Origin: Euglena gracilis
Taxonomy: Eukaryota; Euglenida; Euglenophyceae; Euglenales
DNA length: 64,000 nucleotides
NCBI GenBank assembly: GCA_039621445.1
Contig: CP154957.1
Span: 45,194,309 to 45,258,308 of the forward strand
Direction: 5' to 3'
Positions 43,650 through 53,809 of this stretch are shown here, in pieces; the first letter of the stretch is position 1, and every line of letters begins with the position of its first letter. The notes under the pieces were generated by a model, which worked only from the letters and a program-made list of their open reading frames with translations, was not told where the DNA came from and did not search any database. A program made the translations under genes and the position numbers.

Positions 43650-44850
43650 GAAGGGCGACCATGGTCGACCCCCACCCCACGACGGGAACCCCCCCCATTT
43701 CGAGGGGCGACCATGGTCGACCCCCACCCCCTGACGGGAACCCCCCCCTTTCAGGGGTCGACCCCCACCCCATGACGGGAACCCCCCCCCTTTTGAAGGG
43801 CGACCATGGTCGGCCCCCACCCCCCGACGGCAAACCCCCCCCTTTTGACAGGCGACCATGGTCGCCCCCCACCCCACAACGGGAAACCCTCCCAAGGGGG
43901 GGCGACCATGGTCGACCCCCACCCCACGACGGGAACCCCCCCCCCCATTTCGAAGGGCGACCATGGTCGACCCCCACCCCACGACGGGAAACCCCCCCCT
44001 TTCAAGGGCGACCACGGTCGACCCCCACCCCATGACGGGAACCCCCCCCCTTTCAGGGGCGACCATGGTCGACCCCCACCCCACGACGGGAAACCCCCCC
44101 CTTTTGAAGGGCGACCATGGTCTACCCCACCCCACGACGGGAAACCCTCCCAAGGGGGGCGACCATGGTCGACCCCACCCCACGACGGGAAACCCCCCCC
44201 CAAGGGGGGCGACCATGGTCGACCCCCACCCCACGACGGGAACCCCCCCCAAGTTGGGGGGACCATGGTCGCCCCCCACCCCACGACGGGAACCCCCCCC
44301 CTTTTAAGGGCGACCATGGTCGACCCCCACGCCACGACGGGAAACCCCCCAGGGGGGGGGGCGACCATGGTCGACCCCCACCCCACGACAGGAACCCCCC
44401 CCTTTCGAAGGGCGACCATGGACGACCCCCACCTCACGACGGGAAACCCCCCCAAGGGGGGGCGACCATGGTCGACCCCACCCCACGACGGGAAACCCCC
44501 CCCCAAGGGGGGCGACCATGGTCGACCCCCACCCCACGACGGGAACCCCCCCCCAAGGGGGCGACCATGGTCGACCCCCACCCCACGACGGGAACCCCCC
44601 CTTTTTAAGGGCGACCATGGTCGACCCCCACCCCACGACGGGAACCCCCCCCCCAAGGGGGGCGACCATGGTCGACCCCCACCCCACGACGGGAACCCCC
44701 CCCTTTTGAAGGGCGACCATGGTCGACCCCCACCCCACGACGGGAAACCCCCCCAAAGGGGGGGCGACCTTGGCCGCCCCCCCCCCACCACGGGAACCCC
44801 CCCCCCAAGGGGGGCGACCATGGTCGACCCCCACCCCACGACGGGAATCC
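43650..44850. repeat. Satellite of about 50-60 bp with CGACCATGGTCG palindrome, about 21 units
   Basis: The unit is GGGCGACCATGGTCGACCCC, then CACCCCACGACGGGAA(A), then a C run and AAGGGG or TTTCGAAG. Unit length varies because the homopolymer runs vary. Confidence 0.95.
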
Positions 44851-44864
44851 CCCCCTCTCCTTTT

Positions 44865-45240
44865 GTTATTTTGGGGCCCTGGGACAGTTGAGCAGCAAAA
44901 GGAATTCGCTTCCAAAACGGTTCGGCAACACAGGGGATTTTGCTATTTTGGGGCCCTGGGACAGTTGAGCAGCAAAAGGAATTCGCTTCCAAAACGGTTC
45001 GGCAACACAGGGGATTTTGTTATTTTGGGGCCCTGGGACAGTTGAGAAGCAAAAGGAATTCGCTTCCAAAACGGTTCGGCGACACAGGGGATTTTGTTAT
45101 TTTGGAGCCCTGGGACAGTTGAGCAGCAAAAGGAATTCGCTTCCAAAACGGTTCGGCGACACAGGGGATTATGTTATTTTGGGGCCCTGGGACAGATGAG
45201 CAGCAGCAAAAGGAATTCGCTTCCAAAACGGTTCGGCAAC
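44865..45240. repeat. 77-bp satellite, five units
   Basis: Units contain GTTGAGCAGCAAAAGGAATT, CGCTTCCAAAACGGTTCGGC, then ACAGGGGATTTTGTTATTTTG. This is a diverged, reverse-oriented relative of the 76-bp units at 30,578-30,880. Confidence 0.95.
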
Positions 45241-45249
45241 CCGGCAGCC

Positions 45250-45370
45250 GAACCGGCGTTCTGGAACACGGCTTCACGCCCGAACCGGCGTTCTGGACAC
45301 AGTTGTTGAAACCGTGGATTAGGGGCTCTGGCTTCACGCCCGAACCGGCGTTCAAGGAATCCAGGCCAAT
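45250..45370. repeat. CGTTCTGGA / GGCTTCACGCCCGAACCG units
   Basis: Three units of GCTTCACGCCCGAACCGGCG, with a partial relative at 56,965-57,000 (GGCTCTGGCTTCACGCCC). Confidence 0.7.
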
Positions 45371-45454
45371 TTAGCCCTAAATACCCATTTTTTGAACCTT
45401 TTTGAGCATTTTTGACCTCCTTTGGGCGAACGGCGATGTCGATCGGCCGGGGGT

Positions 45455-45800
45455 GGTTCGGGTCACGGGGGGGTCACGGGGGGGGGGGGGCACGGGGGGA
45501 ACACCAAGTTTTTGGTAGCAAAATTAGGCATCACCGAGCCTGAATTTTTGGGAAAAATTTCCACAAATTAGGAATCCCCACACCCAAAATTAGGATTTTG
45601 ACACCAAATTAGGAATCACCAAGCCAAAATTTGAAAAATTTACGCCTCAAGATTAGGAATCTGCCTGAGAATTTTATCAAATTAGGCATCACCGGCCAAA
45701 AATTTTCCCTACAAAATTTCGCCGAAAAGGGTCCTTGTTCGGGTCACGGGGGGGTCACGGGGGGGGGTCACGGGGGGGTCACGGGGGGAACACCCCCCGC
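45455..45800. repeat. Family G element, copy 2 (TCACGGGGGG ends)
   Basis: Both sides consist of GGGTCACGGGGGGGTCACGG units with GGAACACC. The interior has about six short units around AAATTAGGAATCACC. Probably a non-autonomous element. Confidence 0.7.
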
Positions 45801-45809
45801 CAATTGAAG

Positions 45810-46170
45810 TTTTCACAAATGTGATGCCATGTTACCCATCAATCGAAAACTCTTCTTAAAGGCCTTTTGACGGATGGCCACAGGATTCAGCAATAATGCG
45901 CACAGCGCTTCTTTTCAGCAATCATGTTCATGTGTATCATACATGAATGACCGTTGATGAAAAACATGATACTGTTTTATTTTTTTCCGGGGTCCTGTTC
46001 AAAAACCCTGGGCCCGATTTGCCTCCGTTCACGACGCATTTAAAATCTGTCCGTTCAGCCGGCGGCGACTTTGGCTTCGTTTTCATGGACGACGGGGGAA
46101 CGCATCCAGGGGTGGCCTTCCATACACCAGCGACAAATTTCCTCTAAGGAAGCCGCAGACCCCCCTCAGT
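45810..46170. other. Unique stretch, possible small open frame, no family
   Basis: A 66-codon plus-strand frame at 45,947-46,147 (GGDFGFVFMDDGGTHPGVAF) is not recognised. Confidence 0.2.
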
Positions 46171-46179
46171 GTATAAAAA

Positions 46180-46395
46180 ACGACCTCCCCCCCCCCCCCC
46201 CTTTATTTGACCCCCCCCCTTAATTGAGCATTTGGGTCTGGGGAAATTTTTTTTTTCATGCGCCGAAGGCGCCGAAAATTTTTTTTGCCCTCTTTCTAAA
46301 GGAATTTTTGACCCCCCCTTATTTGACCCCCCCCTTATTTGAGCATTTGGGGGGCCGTTGGCCCGTGGGTGTGCTCAAATAAAGGGGGGGGGGGT
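46180..46395. mobile_element. Family E element, copy 2
   Basis: Left end CCTCCCCC...TTTATTTGACC; right end GCTCAAATAAAGGGGGG followed by TA (46,394). The interior contains TGAGCATTTGGG and a GCGCCGAAGGCGCC hairpin. Confidence 0.7.
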
Positions 46396-46970
46396 AAATA
46401 CAAAATGTTTTAATCTCTGCAATAAAAAACGAGTTTTAAACGACAAACGACTAAAATACCGGGCGATGCCTGTGTGTATGCAAGTATTGGTGCAAGGGGA
46501 GCCGACCATGCCACTGAATGTTTCCCGAATAATTCCCGACAATGTCTTGCATGCCGCTGTTGCAGAAGAGATTTTGAAGGCGCGCAAGAGGTCATTCACT
46601 TTGCAAGCGGATACGAAGCAAGGTGAATTGCACATGCGATTGAGGTAGGTGCTGAAGTACTGTGCAAGATCGTCGGATGTCTTCAATGCGCTTACTCCAA
46701 ACTTCTTCACAGAAGCGGTCATCTTGGGGTGGTGAACAGGGACCCCCAAAACTTTCAAACCAGAACCAGCAACAAAGGCAGCCAGAGGTATTTGATGTAA
46801 GGTGCTGTCCTGTGGCGTGCCAGGGGGAATGCAAAGGACACCTTCTGTTGATGTGAACGCTGGTCCCCACAATCGACATTTTGCAGGGTTCACGGCCAAC
46901 CCAAGATTGGCTGCCTCGCGAATCAAAAAGGCAAGGGCGTTGTGCAATTGGGCTGGCGATCCCAGCAGAT
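46375..46970 (-). pseudogene. Reverse transcriptase fragment (palm/thumb boundary), truncated
   Basis: Minus strand. The frame reads HLLGSPAQLHNALAFL, then EAANLGLAVNPAKCRLWGPA and GLKVLGVPVHH. This fits the region just after the active-site loop in LINE-type reverse transcriptases (GLxxNxxKCxxxGP..., followed by FLG). An in-frame stop lies just upstream near the position of the catalytic YxDD motif, so the catalytic core is missing. At the downstream side the frame runs into the G run of a family E element. It is a dead remnant of a retroelement that would have copied RNA into DNA. Confidence 0.75.
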
Positions 46971-46979
46971 GGGCGTCAC

Positions 46980-47410
46980 GTTCTGGTCTTGGTCTTCATT
47001 TCACTTTCTCGCCTGTGGAGCTACACTCCGCCAGGGGGCATTAGCCCTAGGGTTCGAGGCACTCGAAGTCCTCCATCCCTTGCCTCAGCTCCTGATGCTT
47101 GGCGATGGCGTGCTTGATAGGGGTTGCTTGTCCTTGGTGTCACTGCTCGGCCGAAGCCGCAATGGTTTAATCGTGACACGTCAGGTAGGCAACCGCCGGT
47201 GAACCGATGGTTCACCGGCCCTTACCCATCAGGCACGCCAGGGTCGAGCCTCTGGTTGCTGATTTCCACCTCGGCGCCATCGGAACTTCCCGCCGTACGG
47301 CGGCCATTCCTTATGCCATGGCTGCCATGCCATGCCATTCCTTATGCCATTCCTTATGCCATGCGCCGTATGCCATGGCTGGTTCAAGTCCCGTGCACTC
47401 CCGGCTCGGG
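46980..47410. other. Unique stretch with CATTCCTTATGCCATG units
   Basis: Around 47,305-47,380, TGCCATTCCTTATGCCATG is repeated several times. A short hairpin GGTGAACCGATGGTTCACC lies at 47,199-47,217. Confidence 0.6.
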
Positions 47411-47417
47411 GTTTAGC

Positions 47418-47494
47418 TCATCGGGACTCGAACCCGCGCGTCCAGAAGATGGTACCGATCGAAGCCGGCCCTCTGTCCGCTGGACTAACACAGG
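47418..47494 (-). tRNA. tRNA-like sequence (tRNA pseudogene or SINE head), possible Arg-TCG origin
   Basis: Minus strand. An A-box-like TAGTCCAGCGG (47,487-47,477) is followed by a perfect B-box GGTTCGAGTCC (47,434-47,424), with the T-stem GCGGG/CCCGA mostly paired. Between them CGGCTTCGATCGG could be an anticodon arm with TCG. No acceptor stem pairs convincingly, so this is more likely a degraded tRNA or a tRNA-derived SINE promoter than a working tRNA. Confidence 0.5.
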
Positions 47495-47499
47495 GAGTC

Positions 47500-47925
47500 T
47501 TCTGGTCTTGGACACAGTAGGAAATGCCCGGATTAGCTGCAGAATGGGCGATGAGAATTACAGGTATTTGACTGGGTGAAGTTGAAAATCTCAGGTCTTT
47601 GCCAAACGTTGCAGAATCAAACGAATTAGTCACTTTGACAAGACCATTGGTATCATATGTCAAAACTCCAACGGACCTTGTCCGTTGATTGCGTTATGTA
47701 ACGTTCTTCTGTTGAAGGGCCTGATTAACATCCACCCAGACCATGCTATTGTCACTTTCAGCCACCTTTCGAACTTGCTGGTTGATTACCTGGTCGATGC
47801 AAACATTGTGGTGTGCCTCATTTCTTCTTTTGATGAACCAAAAGCAACCCGCCAATAAAGGGTTCAAAAGTCGGTGTCCGGAATTCCAAATGAATTAAGA
47901 GCTAAAACCTGTTTTCCGTACCCAA
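47500..47925. other. Unique sequence after the tRNA-like element
   Basis: May be the body of a SINE on the minus strand, but no second copy exists in the window to define its ends. Confidence 0.3.
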
Positions 47926-47934
47926 AGGGGGTGT

Positions 47935-48270
47935 CTCCCCCGCGTCCCCCCCGCGTCCCCCCCCCCCCGCGTCCCCCCCGCGTCCCACTTTGGAACAAAA
48001 ATTTTGTTCTCGAGACAGCCAAATTTAGGAGGCTGATTCCTAATTTCAGGCAAATTTGAGGTTGGTGATTCCTAATTTGGTGTGGGTGATTCCTAACTTG
48101 GGGTGGGTTTGTCCTAATTTGTTGTGGTAGAATCCTAATTTGGCTAAAAATTTCTCGTAGCAAATTCCTAATTTCACCGTCCCAAAAAAATGGCGTCCCC
48201 CCGCGTCCCCCCCCCCCGCGTCCCCCCCTCGTCCCCCCCCCGCGTCCCCCCCCCGTCCCAGACACCCCCA
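47935..48270. repeat. Family G element, copy 3 (CGCGTCCCCCC ends)
   Basis: Starts GTGTCTCCCCCGCGTCCCCC and ends with CGTCCCAGACACCCCC. The interior repeats GGTGATTCCTAATTTGG-like units, the complement of the AAATTAGGAATCACC units at 45.5 kb. Confidence 0.75.
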
Positions 48271-48365
48271 AAGCCCGTCTTGGATTTCTACTGACTTAAA
48301 CGGAATTCATGCTGAAGAATTTACGTACGAAAAAGGAGGGGAGGTGGCAGGGGGGGGGAAATTAT

Positions 48366-48660
48366 GCGGTCCGCATTATTCCGCATTATTCCGCATTTTT
48401 CCGCATTTCCGCATTATTCCGCATTATTCCGCATTTTTCCGCATTTTTCCGCATATTTTCCGCATTTTTTTTGTAAATTTTCCGCATTTTTCCGCATTTT
48501 CGCATTTGACCGCATTTTTTCCGCATTTTTCCGTATTTTTCCGCATTTTTCCGCATTTTTCCGCATAATTTCCGCATTATCCCGCATTTTCCGCATTTTT
48601 CCGCATAATTACTGCATTTTTTCGCATAATTTCCACATTTTTCCGCATAATTTCCGCATT
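48366..48660. repeat. TTTTTCCGCA minisatellite, block 1
   Basis: About 27 units of CCGCATTTTT/CCGCATAATT/CCGCATTATT, 9-14 bp each. Confidence 0.97.
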
Positions 48661-48664
48661 TTTT

Positions 48665-48900
48665 GTGAATTTTTTACGTTTCAGGTCGACTACAAGGTTC
48701 ATTGTTTCCCCAATATGTTGGAGCACAAGTGCTCGTCTTTCATCTCTCTGTTTTATACATAATTTGTGCTTTGTTTTTCCATTGCATTTTGGTGACTTCT
48801 GGCAAGCTTGGGCATCAGCGATGGGAATCAAATAGCATCGGGACCCTGCATATTGTGAGGTAGAAATATATCTATCCTCTCCATGTGACCTGGGACTCCA
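48665..48900. other. Spacer between two CCGCA blocks, no gene
   Basis: Unique sequence; no coding motif recognised. Confidence 0.4.
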
Positions 48901-48907
48901 CAGAATT

Positions 48908-49050
48908 TCGGCATGTTTTCCGCATTTTCCGCATTTTTCCGCATATTTTCCGCATTTTTTTTCCGCATAATTTCCGCATAATTTCCGCATTTTTCCGCAT
49001 TTTTCCGCATAATTTCCGCATTTTTTCCCCGCCTGCCAGACCGCATAATT
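48908..49050. repeat. TTTTTCCGCA minisatellite, block 2
   Basis: Same unit as block 1; the two blocks end and resume about 245 bp apart. Confidence 0.97.
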
Positions 49051-49179
49051 TCCCCCCCCCTGGAGGTGGTCGATTTCCAAGACTCCCCCCCCTGTCTGGT
49101 TGAGTTTAGACCTCGCCAGGGGGACCCCGCGGGACCCCCCCCCCCCCGGTGCCTGGGCTCCCCCATTGTTTTTTTGTTG

Positions 49180-49620
49180 GGGTGACCCCCCCCCGTGACC
49201 CCAACACCCCCGTTAGTCCAGAACACGGACCCCCCCTCCCCCCCTCGAACTCACCCCCCCCCGAATTGTCACCCCCCCCCCCTAATTGTTGCCAGGGGGG
49301 GTCAAAACGCTCCCGGGGGGTGCCATATAGGGGGGGGGGTCACGTTAGCCAATTGGGGGGGGGCAAATGGGGGGGGGTGAGGATAGGCCATAGCCAATGG
49401 TCGGCCCGACCTAGGTCGGTCCGACCATGGTCGGTACGACCTCCGGGATCGTCATAGCCAATTATCCGCACAAAGCCAAAAATTTTGGCAAATTTCAGGT
49501 TACCCCCCCCCCCAAAGTGGCCATTTTCCTTTGGCGCCAAAGGCCAAGGAAAGAAAGAAAGGGGTCCCACGGTGCCTGGAGGGTGGCCACTTTGAGGGGG
49601 GGGGGGTATGCACGCTAGGT
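49180..49620. repeat. C-run mosaic with family D/G-like termini
   Basis: Contains GTGACCCCCCCCC, GGGGTCACGTTAGCCAATTG and CAAATGGGGGG words from families D and G, and a GGTCGGNCCGACC palindrome cluster (49,398-49,440). Confidence 0.55.
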
Positions 49621-49632
49621 TGCCCAAGTTTA

Positions 49633-49813
49633 CCACCCCCCCCCCCCATATTGTCCCACCGACCTCTCCCCCGGAGGCCCGAAGGGACAATATGGGGGGG
49701 GGGACAATATGGGGGTACCAAAGGAAATTTCATTGACCGAGCCAAAAAAACCCTTCGTCGGCCGGGCCGAGGGACAATATGGGGGGGGGGACAATATGGG
49801 GGGGGGGGGGGGG
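49633..49813. mobile_element. Family A copy 5
   Basis: TA lies at 49,631-49,632 and 49,814-49,815. Same layout as the other copies, but with ACAATATGGGG instead of ACAATAAGGGG, so the A/T word next to each G run changed together at all positions in this copy. Confidence 0.85.
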
Positions 49814-49889
49814 TATAGGTGCATGCAAAGACAATGTTTTTCCACAGGGGGGGGCTAAATCTCAAGAAGGGGGGGGGTAGTGCGGATAC

Positions 49890-50420
49890 CATCCCCCCCC
49901 CCATTACAGTCCCTAGCCGTAAATTTTCCCCCCCCTAGGGAGGGTTTTTTGGGCTCTTTACCAGGGGGGGGGGGAAATTTTCGGCCGTTTCGGACACTTA
50001 GCCCTGTCCCTCCCTAGTGTCTTCTTTTCTTTAAAGCCATGAAGCCTGCCGGCATTCGGAATTCATTTGCCGTATGTTGTGTGGTTGTTATGATATATTC
50101 CCAAACACCTCTTTTCACGGAGGTGGGTCTTATTGCTCTGCCACCAATGGCTTCAAGGCTTGGGTATTGCAAGAATATGCGTTGAGGGTTCAATGGACAA
50201 AAAAAATAAAAGATGCCAAGTCCTCGACCCGGGGGCCATGCAAGTGGTGAAGCTGTGCTGCCCTTGCATGTGTAAAAAAAAGTCCCCACCCACCTGCCTT
50301 TGCCGTTCCTCTGGGGCTGAAGGGGGGGGGGGAAATTTTCGACCGTTTCGGAGCCTTTTGCAAATCCACGAAAATTCCGAAATTTCAGGGGGGGGGGAAA
50401 TTTTCGGGGGGGGGGACAAT
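49890..50420. other. C/G-run element with TAAATTTTCCCCCC units; interior unassigned
   Basis: Starts TACCATCCCCCC then ATTACAGTCCCTAGC, with TTTTCGGCCGTTTCGGA-like words at 49,978 and 50,336 and GACAATTTACGG near 50,413. It may be a further TA element of about 540 bp. Confidence 0.45.
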
Positions 50421-50424
50421 TTAC

Positions 50425-50775
50425 GGTGAGGGACTGTATGTACCTCCCCCCGGGAGGCCGAAATTGGGGGGGAGGTACATAATGGGGGGGAGGTACACAA
50501 TGGGGGGGGTACCCAGGTCCCATTCCCAGACCCGACCGAACAGCCCAAAAGGGGTCAGTTTTGGCAACTTTTTGGATGTTTGCAATAAATGGTCAATTTT
50601 CAGCACATTTGCCAAATATCACTTTTTGAAAACGCCCCAAAAACGTCGATTTTTGAGCATTTTTTGGGAAATTCTTTAGGGGGGGACTAATTTACGGGGG
50701 GTGTACAACCTCCCCCCGGGGAACGAAATTGGGGGGGATACATAAGGGGGGGGAGAAACAATGGGGGGGGGGGCC
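50425..50775. mobile_element. Family C element, second copy (reverse orientation)
   Basis: Contains the GTACATAATGGGGGG and GTACACAATGGGGGG end words and the core CCCAAAAGGGGTCAGTTTTG, in the orientation opposite to 42,384-42,733. Ends are degraded. Confidence 0.75.
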
Positions 50776-50969
50776 AGATATTCCCAAGACACCGAACCCC
50801 CATGCAGGAAATGTGCAAAAACAATTTTCAAGCACTTTGCCTTTTTGAAATTACGACGAAAAAGCCAACAGTTTTTTAATTTTAAAAGTGTCATGAAACA
50901 AGTCCCATTGCCCCCCCCATTTACTTTCCCCCATAGCTTTATGTTATTTATGATACATTATGTAGTCCC

Positions 50970-51265
50970 TTCTCCCAACCCGACCGAACAGCCCAAAAGG
51001 GGTCATTTTTGGCAACTTTTTGGATGTTCGCAATAAATGGTCAATTTTCAGCACATTTGCCAAATATCACTTTTTGAAAACGTCCCAAAAACGTCGATTT
51101 TTGAGCACTTTTTTGGGAAATTCTTTAGAAAAAGTGTTATGACAGTGAGCTACCATCCCCCCCCCCATTGTGTACCTCCCCCCCAGGGGGTACACAATGG
51201 GGGGGTACATAATGGGGGGGGGATGGTAATGGGGGGGGGTACATAATGGGGGGGGGATGGTAATT
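50970..51265. mobile_element. Family F core followed by tandem family C termini
   Basis: The core CCCAAAAGGGGTCATTTTTG leads to GACAGTGAGC, then TA-CCATCCCCCCC..., ending GGGGATGG-TA twice in succession (about 51,230 and 51,262). The same GACAGTGAGCTA is followed by TTCCCGT at 57,312, so the CCATCC part was probably inserted at that TA. Confidence 0.7.
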
Positions 51266-51269
51266 GCGT

Positions 51270-51390
51270 TTCCTACCGACCTGGTCGGCCCGACCCACAC
51301 AGGTAGGTAAGCTATACGCAGTGGTCGGGCTGACCAGGTCGGCAGGATCCGCAATTTGGTCATCCGCGATTTTCCGCACGGAGCCAAAAT
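51270..51390. other. GACCNGGTCGG palindrome cluster
   Basis: Several CCGACCTGGTCGG-like palindromes, related to 49,398-49,440. Confidence 0.5.
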
Positions 51391-51394
51391 CCCT

Positions 51395-51745
51395 GGTGTT
51401 AAAAAATGTTTTTGGGGGGCAAATCCCTTGTGTTTCCCACCCGTTTTGGGGGCAAATCCCTTGTTGCCCACCCGTTTTTTTGGGGGGCAAATCCCTTTTC
51501 TTGCGCAACTGTTCAACTGTTCGAGGGCCCAAAAGTTGTAAAATCCCTTGTGTTGCCCACCCGTTTTGGGGGGCAAATCCCTTGTGTTACCCACTTGTTT
51601 TGGGGCAAATCCCTGGTGCACTCACCTGATTTGGGGGGCAAATCCTTTTTCTTGCGCATGTTCGAGGGCCCCAAAATAACAAAATCCCTTGTGTCACCCA
51701 CCCGTTTTTGTGGGGCAAATCCCTTGGAGGTTCGGCACCCCCCCC
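51395..51745. repeat. Degenerate fragments of the 112-bp satellite
   Basis: About eight submonomers containing GGGGGGCAAATCCCTTGTGT and CACCCGTTTTGGGG, with more variation than the main array. Confidence 0.9.
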
Positions 51746-51766
51746 CCCCCCCCCCAGTGCCAAACG

Positions 51767-52715
51767 GTAGACTGGGGGGGGGGTAGTGGGTAGTCGGCCG
51801 ACTAGTCGGCCGACTACCCACTCTAATGTACTAACGGGTCAAAACCGCCGACTTTTAAGCCCCCCCCTGGGAAAATTTTTTTGTCTAAATCACCTCAACA
51901 CCAGTCAAAACCCACCCAAATGGCTCCAGAACCCCCCAATCGGGGGTGAATATGCAAAAAAATTGGGGGAAAATGTCCATTTTGGGCCACTTTTGACAAA
52001 AGTGCACCTCTCCCCATTGAATTTTCAATATAAGTCAAAATTTGCACAAAAAAAGGGTCTTATCCTTCCAGGTCTTTTGTAAACATGGAAAAGTTTGTGT
52101 TATTTGGCGGGGGGGGTGGGGGGGGGGGCGGAGCCCCCCCCCGCCTATGCCAAAGTGAGCCACAATAACTATTTAGCCCTCGAGTACGTTGCAAACATAG
52201 AAGGAATTTTGTTATTTGAGGGGGGGGGGGGGGGGGGGGCGCTTATGCCAAAGTTAGCCACAAAAACGACTTAGCCCCCGAGTATGTTGCCAACACAGAA
52301 GGGATTTTGTTATTTGAGGCTCGGATTGGGTGGAGGGGGGAGTTTTCTGCCTCTCGTGATGCAGAATGCAGATTGCAGATTGCATTTCTAAAGGATTTTA
52401 ATGTAATCCCTGTTTCATCACTGTTTTTTCACCTCTCCGGAACCCCATCTAGTGCCAACCGACCCCCCACTGACCAAAGATTTCCATTTGGGGGTGTTTA
52501 TTTAGGCGTAAGACATTTATTTGGACCCATCCGGACCATTTCCGGGTGATTTGGGCCCGCCACAGACCATTTTTATGACCGCCGACTAGCCACCGACTAG
52601 TTTGCATTGGATTTTGTTCATGGGGGGGGCTTAAAAGTCGGCGGTTTTGACCCGTTAGTACATTAGAGTGGGTAGTCGGCCGACTAGTTGGCCGACTACC
52701 CACTACCCCCCCCCC
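51767..52715. mobile_element. Palindrome-ended element (family B), best-preserved copy
   Basis: Inverted ends of about 95 bp: GGTAGACTGGGG, GTGGGTAGTCGGCCGACTAG, CACTCTAATGTACTAACGGG and the inverse at 52,625-52,715. The interior is a short 110-bp-type tandem array (52,090-52,320) and unique DNA. Its left arm is the unoccupied target for the family A insertion seen at 40,909. Confidence 0.85.
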
Positions 52716-53035
52716 CCTGTCTCGCCGACTAGCTACCGACTAGGCCTTGTCGGTGGACCAATTGGGTGTTCGGCCGATTAGGCGGCCGACCACCCTCCAC
52801 CCCCCCCCCCGTCTCCTGCCTTGCGCCCCCCCCCCCCCTGGTGGTTGGACCCCCTCGGCACGGCAAAATGGGGACCCCCCCCTGGTCAGTCGACCCCCTC
52901 GGCACGGCATCCCGAATCATACCAATGAATTTTCCTTTGGGAAATTCCGGCTGTCCACCACGGTGGACCCCCCCCCTTGGGGGACTAACCCCCTCAGCAG
53001 GGCAGAATGGGGGGGTGGCCGGTCCTCGTCAGACG
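52716..53035. repeat. CCCCTCGGCACGGCA repeats related to family H
   Basis: Words such as GACCCCCTCGGCACGGCA recur three times among C runs. They resemble the CCCCCTCGCCACGGCG arms of family H and may be a decayed copy. Confidence 0.5.
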
Positions 53036-53039
53036 TGCC

Positions 53040-53775
53040 GAACCTCCCTTTTCTTGCGCAACTGTTTGAGGGTCCCAAAATAACAAAATCCCTGGTGTTA
53101 CCCACCCGTCTTGGGGGCAAGTCCCTTTGTTGTAGAACTGTCCGAGGGCCCCAACACAACAAATTCCCTGGTGTTAAAAAATGTTTTTGGGGGGCAAATC
53201 CCTTGTGTTTCCCCCTTGTTTTGGGGGGCAAGTCCCTTGTGTTACCCACCCGTTTTTGGGGGGCAAATCCATTTTCTTGCGCAACTGGGGGGTCGGCACA
53301 CCCCTCCCCCCCCCACCGACCTCGCCATGCCATTTTACACCCCCCCCCCTTTTCAGACCCCCTCACCACGCCATGTCAGGCCCGCCAAAGAATTTTTTTT
53401 TGGCAAACCCCCGCGCACCCCTCCGCCCCCGGGACCCCCGCCACGCCAACCCCCCCCCCCCTAGCCGGACCCCTCGCCACGGCGTGCCGACCCCCCACTG
53501 ATCGAGGGCCCCAAAAATAGTAAAATCCCGTGTTGCCCACCCGTTTTTGGGGGCAAATCCCTGGCACACTCACCTGATTTGGGGGGCAAATCCCTTTTCT
53601 TGCGCAACTGTTCGAGGGCCCCAAAATAACAAAATCCCTTGTGTTACCCACCCGTTTTTGTGGGGGCAAATCCCTTGTTTTACCCACCCGTTTTTGGGGG
53701 CAAATCCCTTTTCTTGCTCAACTGTTCGAGGGCCCCAAAAATAACAAAATCCCTTGTGTTACCCACCCGTTTGGG
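53040..53775. repeat. Satellite fragments (112-bp type), interrupted by family H
   Basis: Submonomers with CAAATCCCTTGTGT, ACCCACCCGTTTTTGGGGGG and CAACTGTTCGAGGGCCCC on both sides of the element at 53,287-53,496. Confidence 0.9.
53287..53496. mobile_element. Family H element, 210 bp, inserted in a satellite unit
   Basis: Starts GGGGGGTCGGCACACCCC and ends GTGCCGACCCCCC. ACT is duplicated (53,284-53,286 and 53,497-53,499). Removal gives GCAACTGATCGAGGGCCCC, the normal satellite sequence with one base change. Confidence 0.9.
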
Positions 53776-53806
53776 TTAGGGCTAGGGTTAGGGTTTGGGT
53801 TAGGCC
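53772..53806. repeat. Interstitial telomere-like repeat
   Basis: GGTTAGGGCTAGGGTTAGGG, then TTTGGGTTAGG: about five irregular (C/T)TAGGG-type units at the end of the satellite fragment. Confidence 0.75.
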
Positions 53807-53809
53807 GCC

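Noticed and set aside
43479-44992. Frames of over 350 codons on both strands
   Set aside because: Translations of the CGACCATGGTCG satellite.
47418-47494. Functional tRNA-Arg(TCG)
   Set aside because: The acceptor stem does not pair and the D-loop would be too short; only the promoter boxes are convincing.
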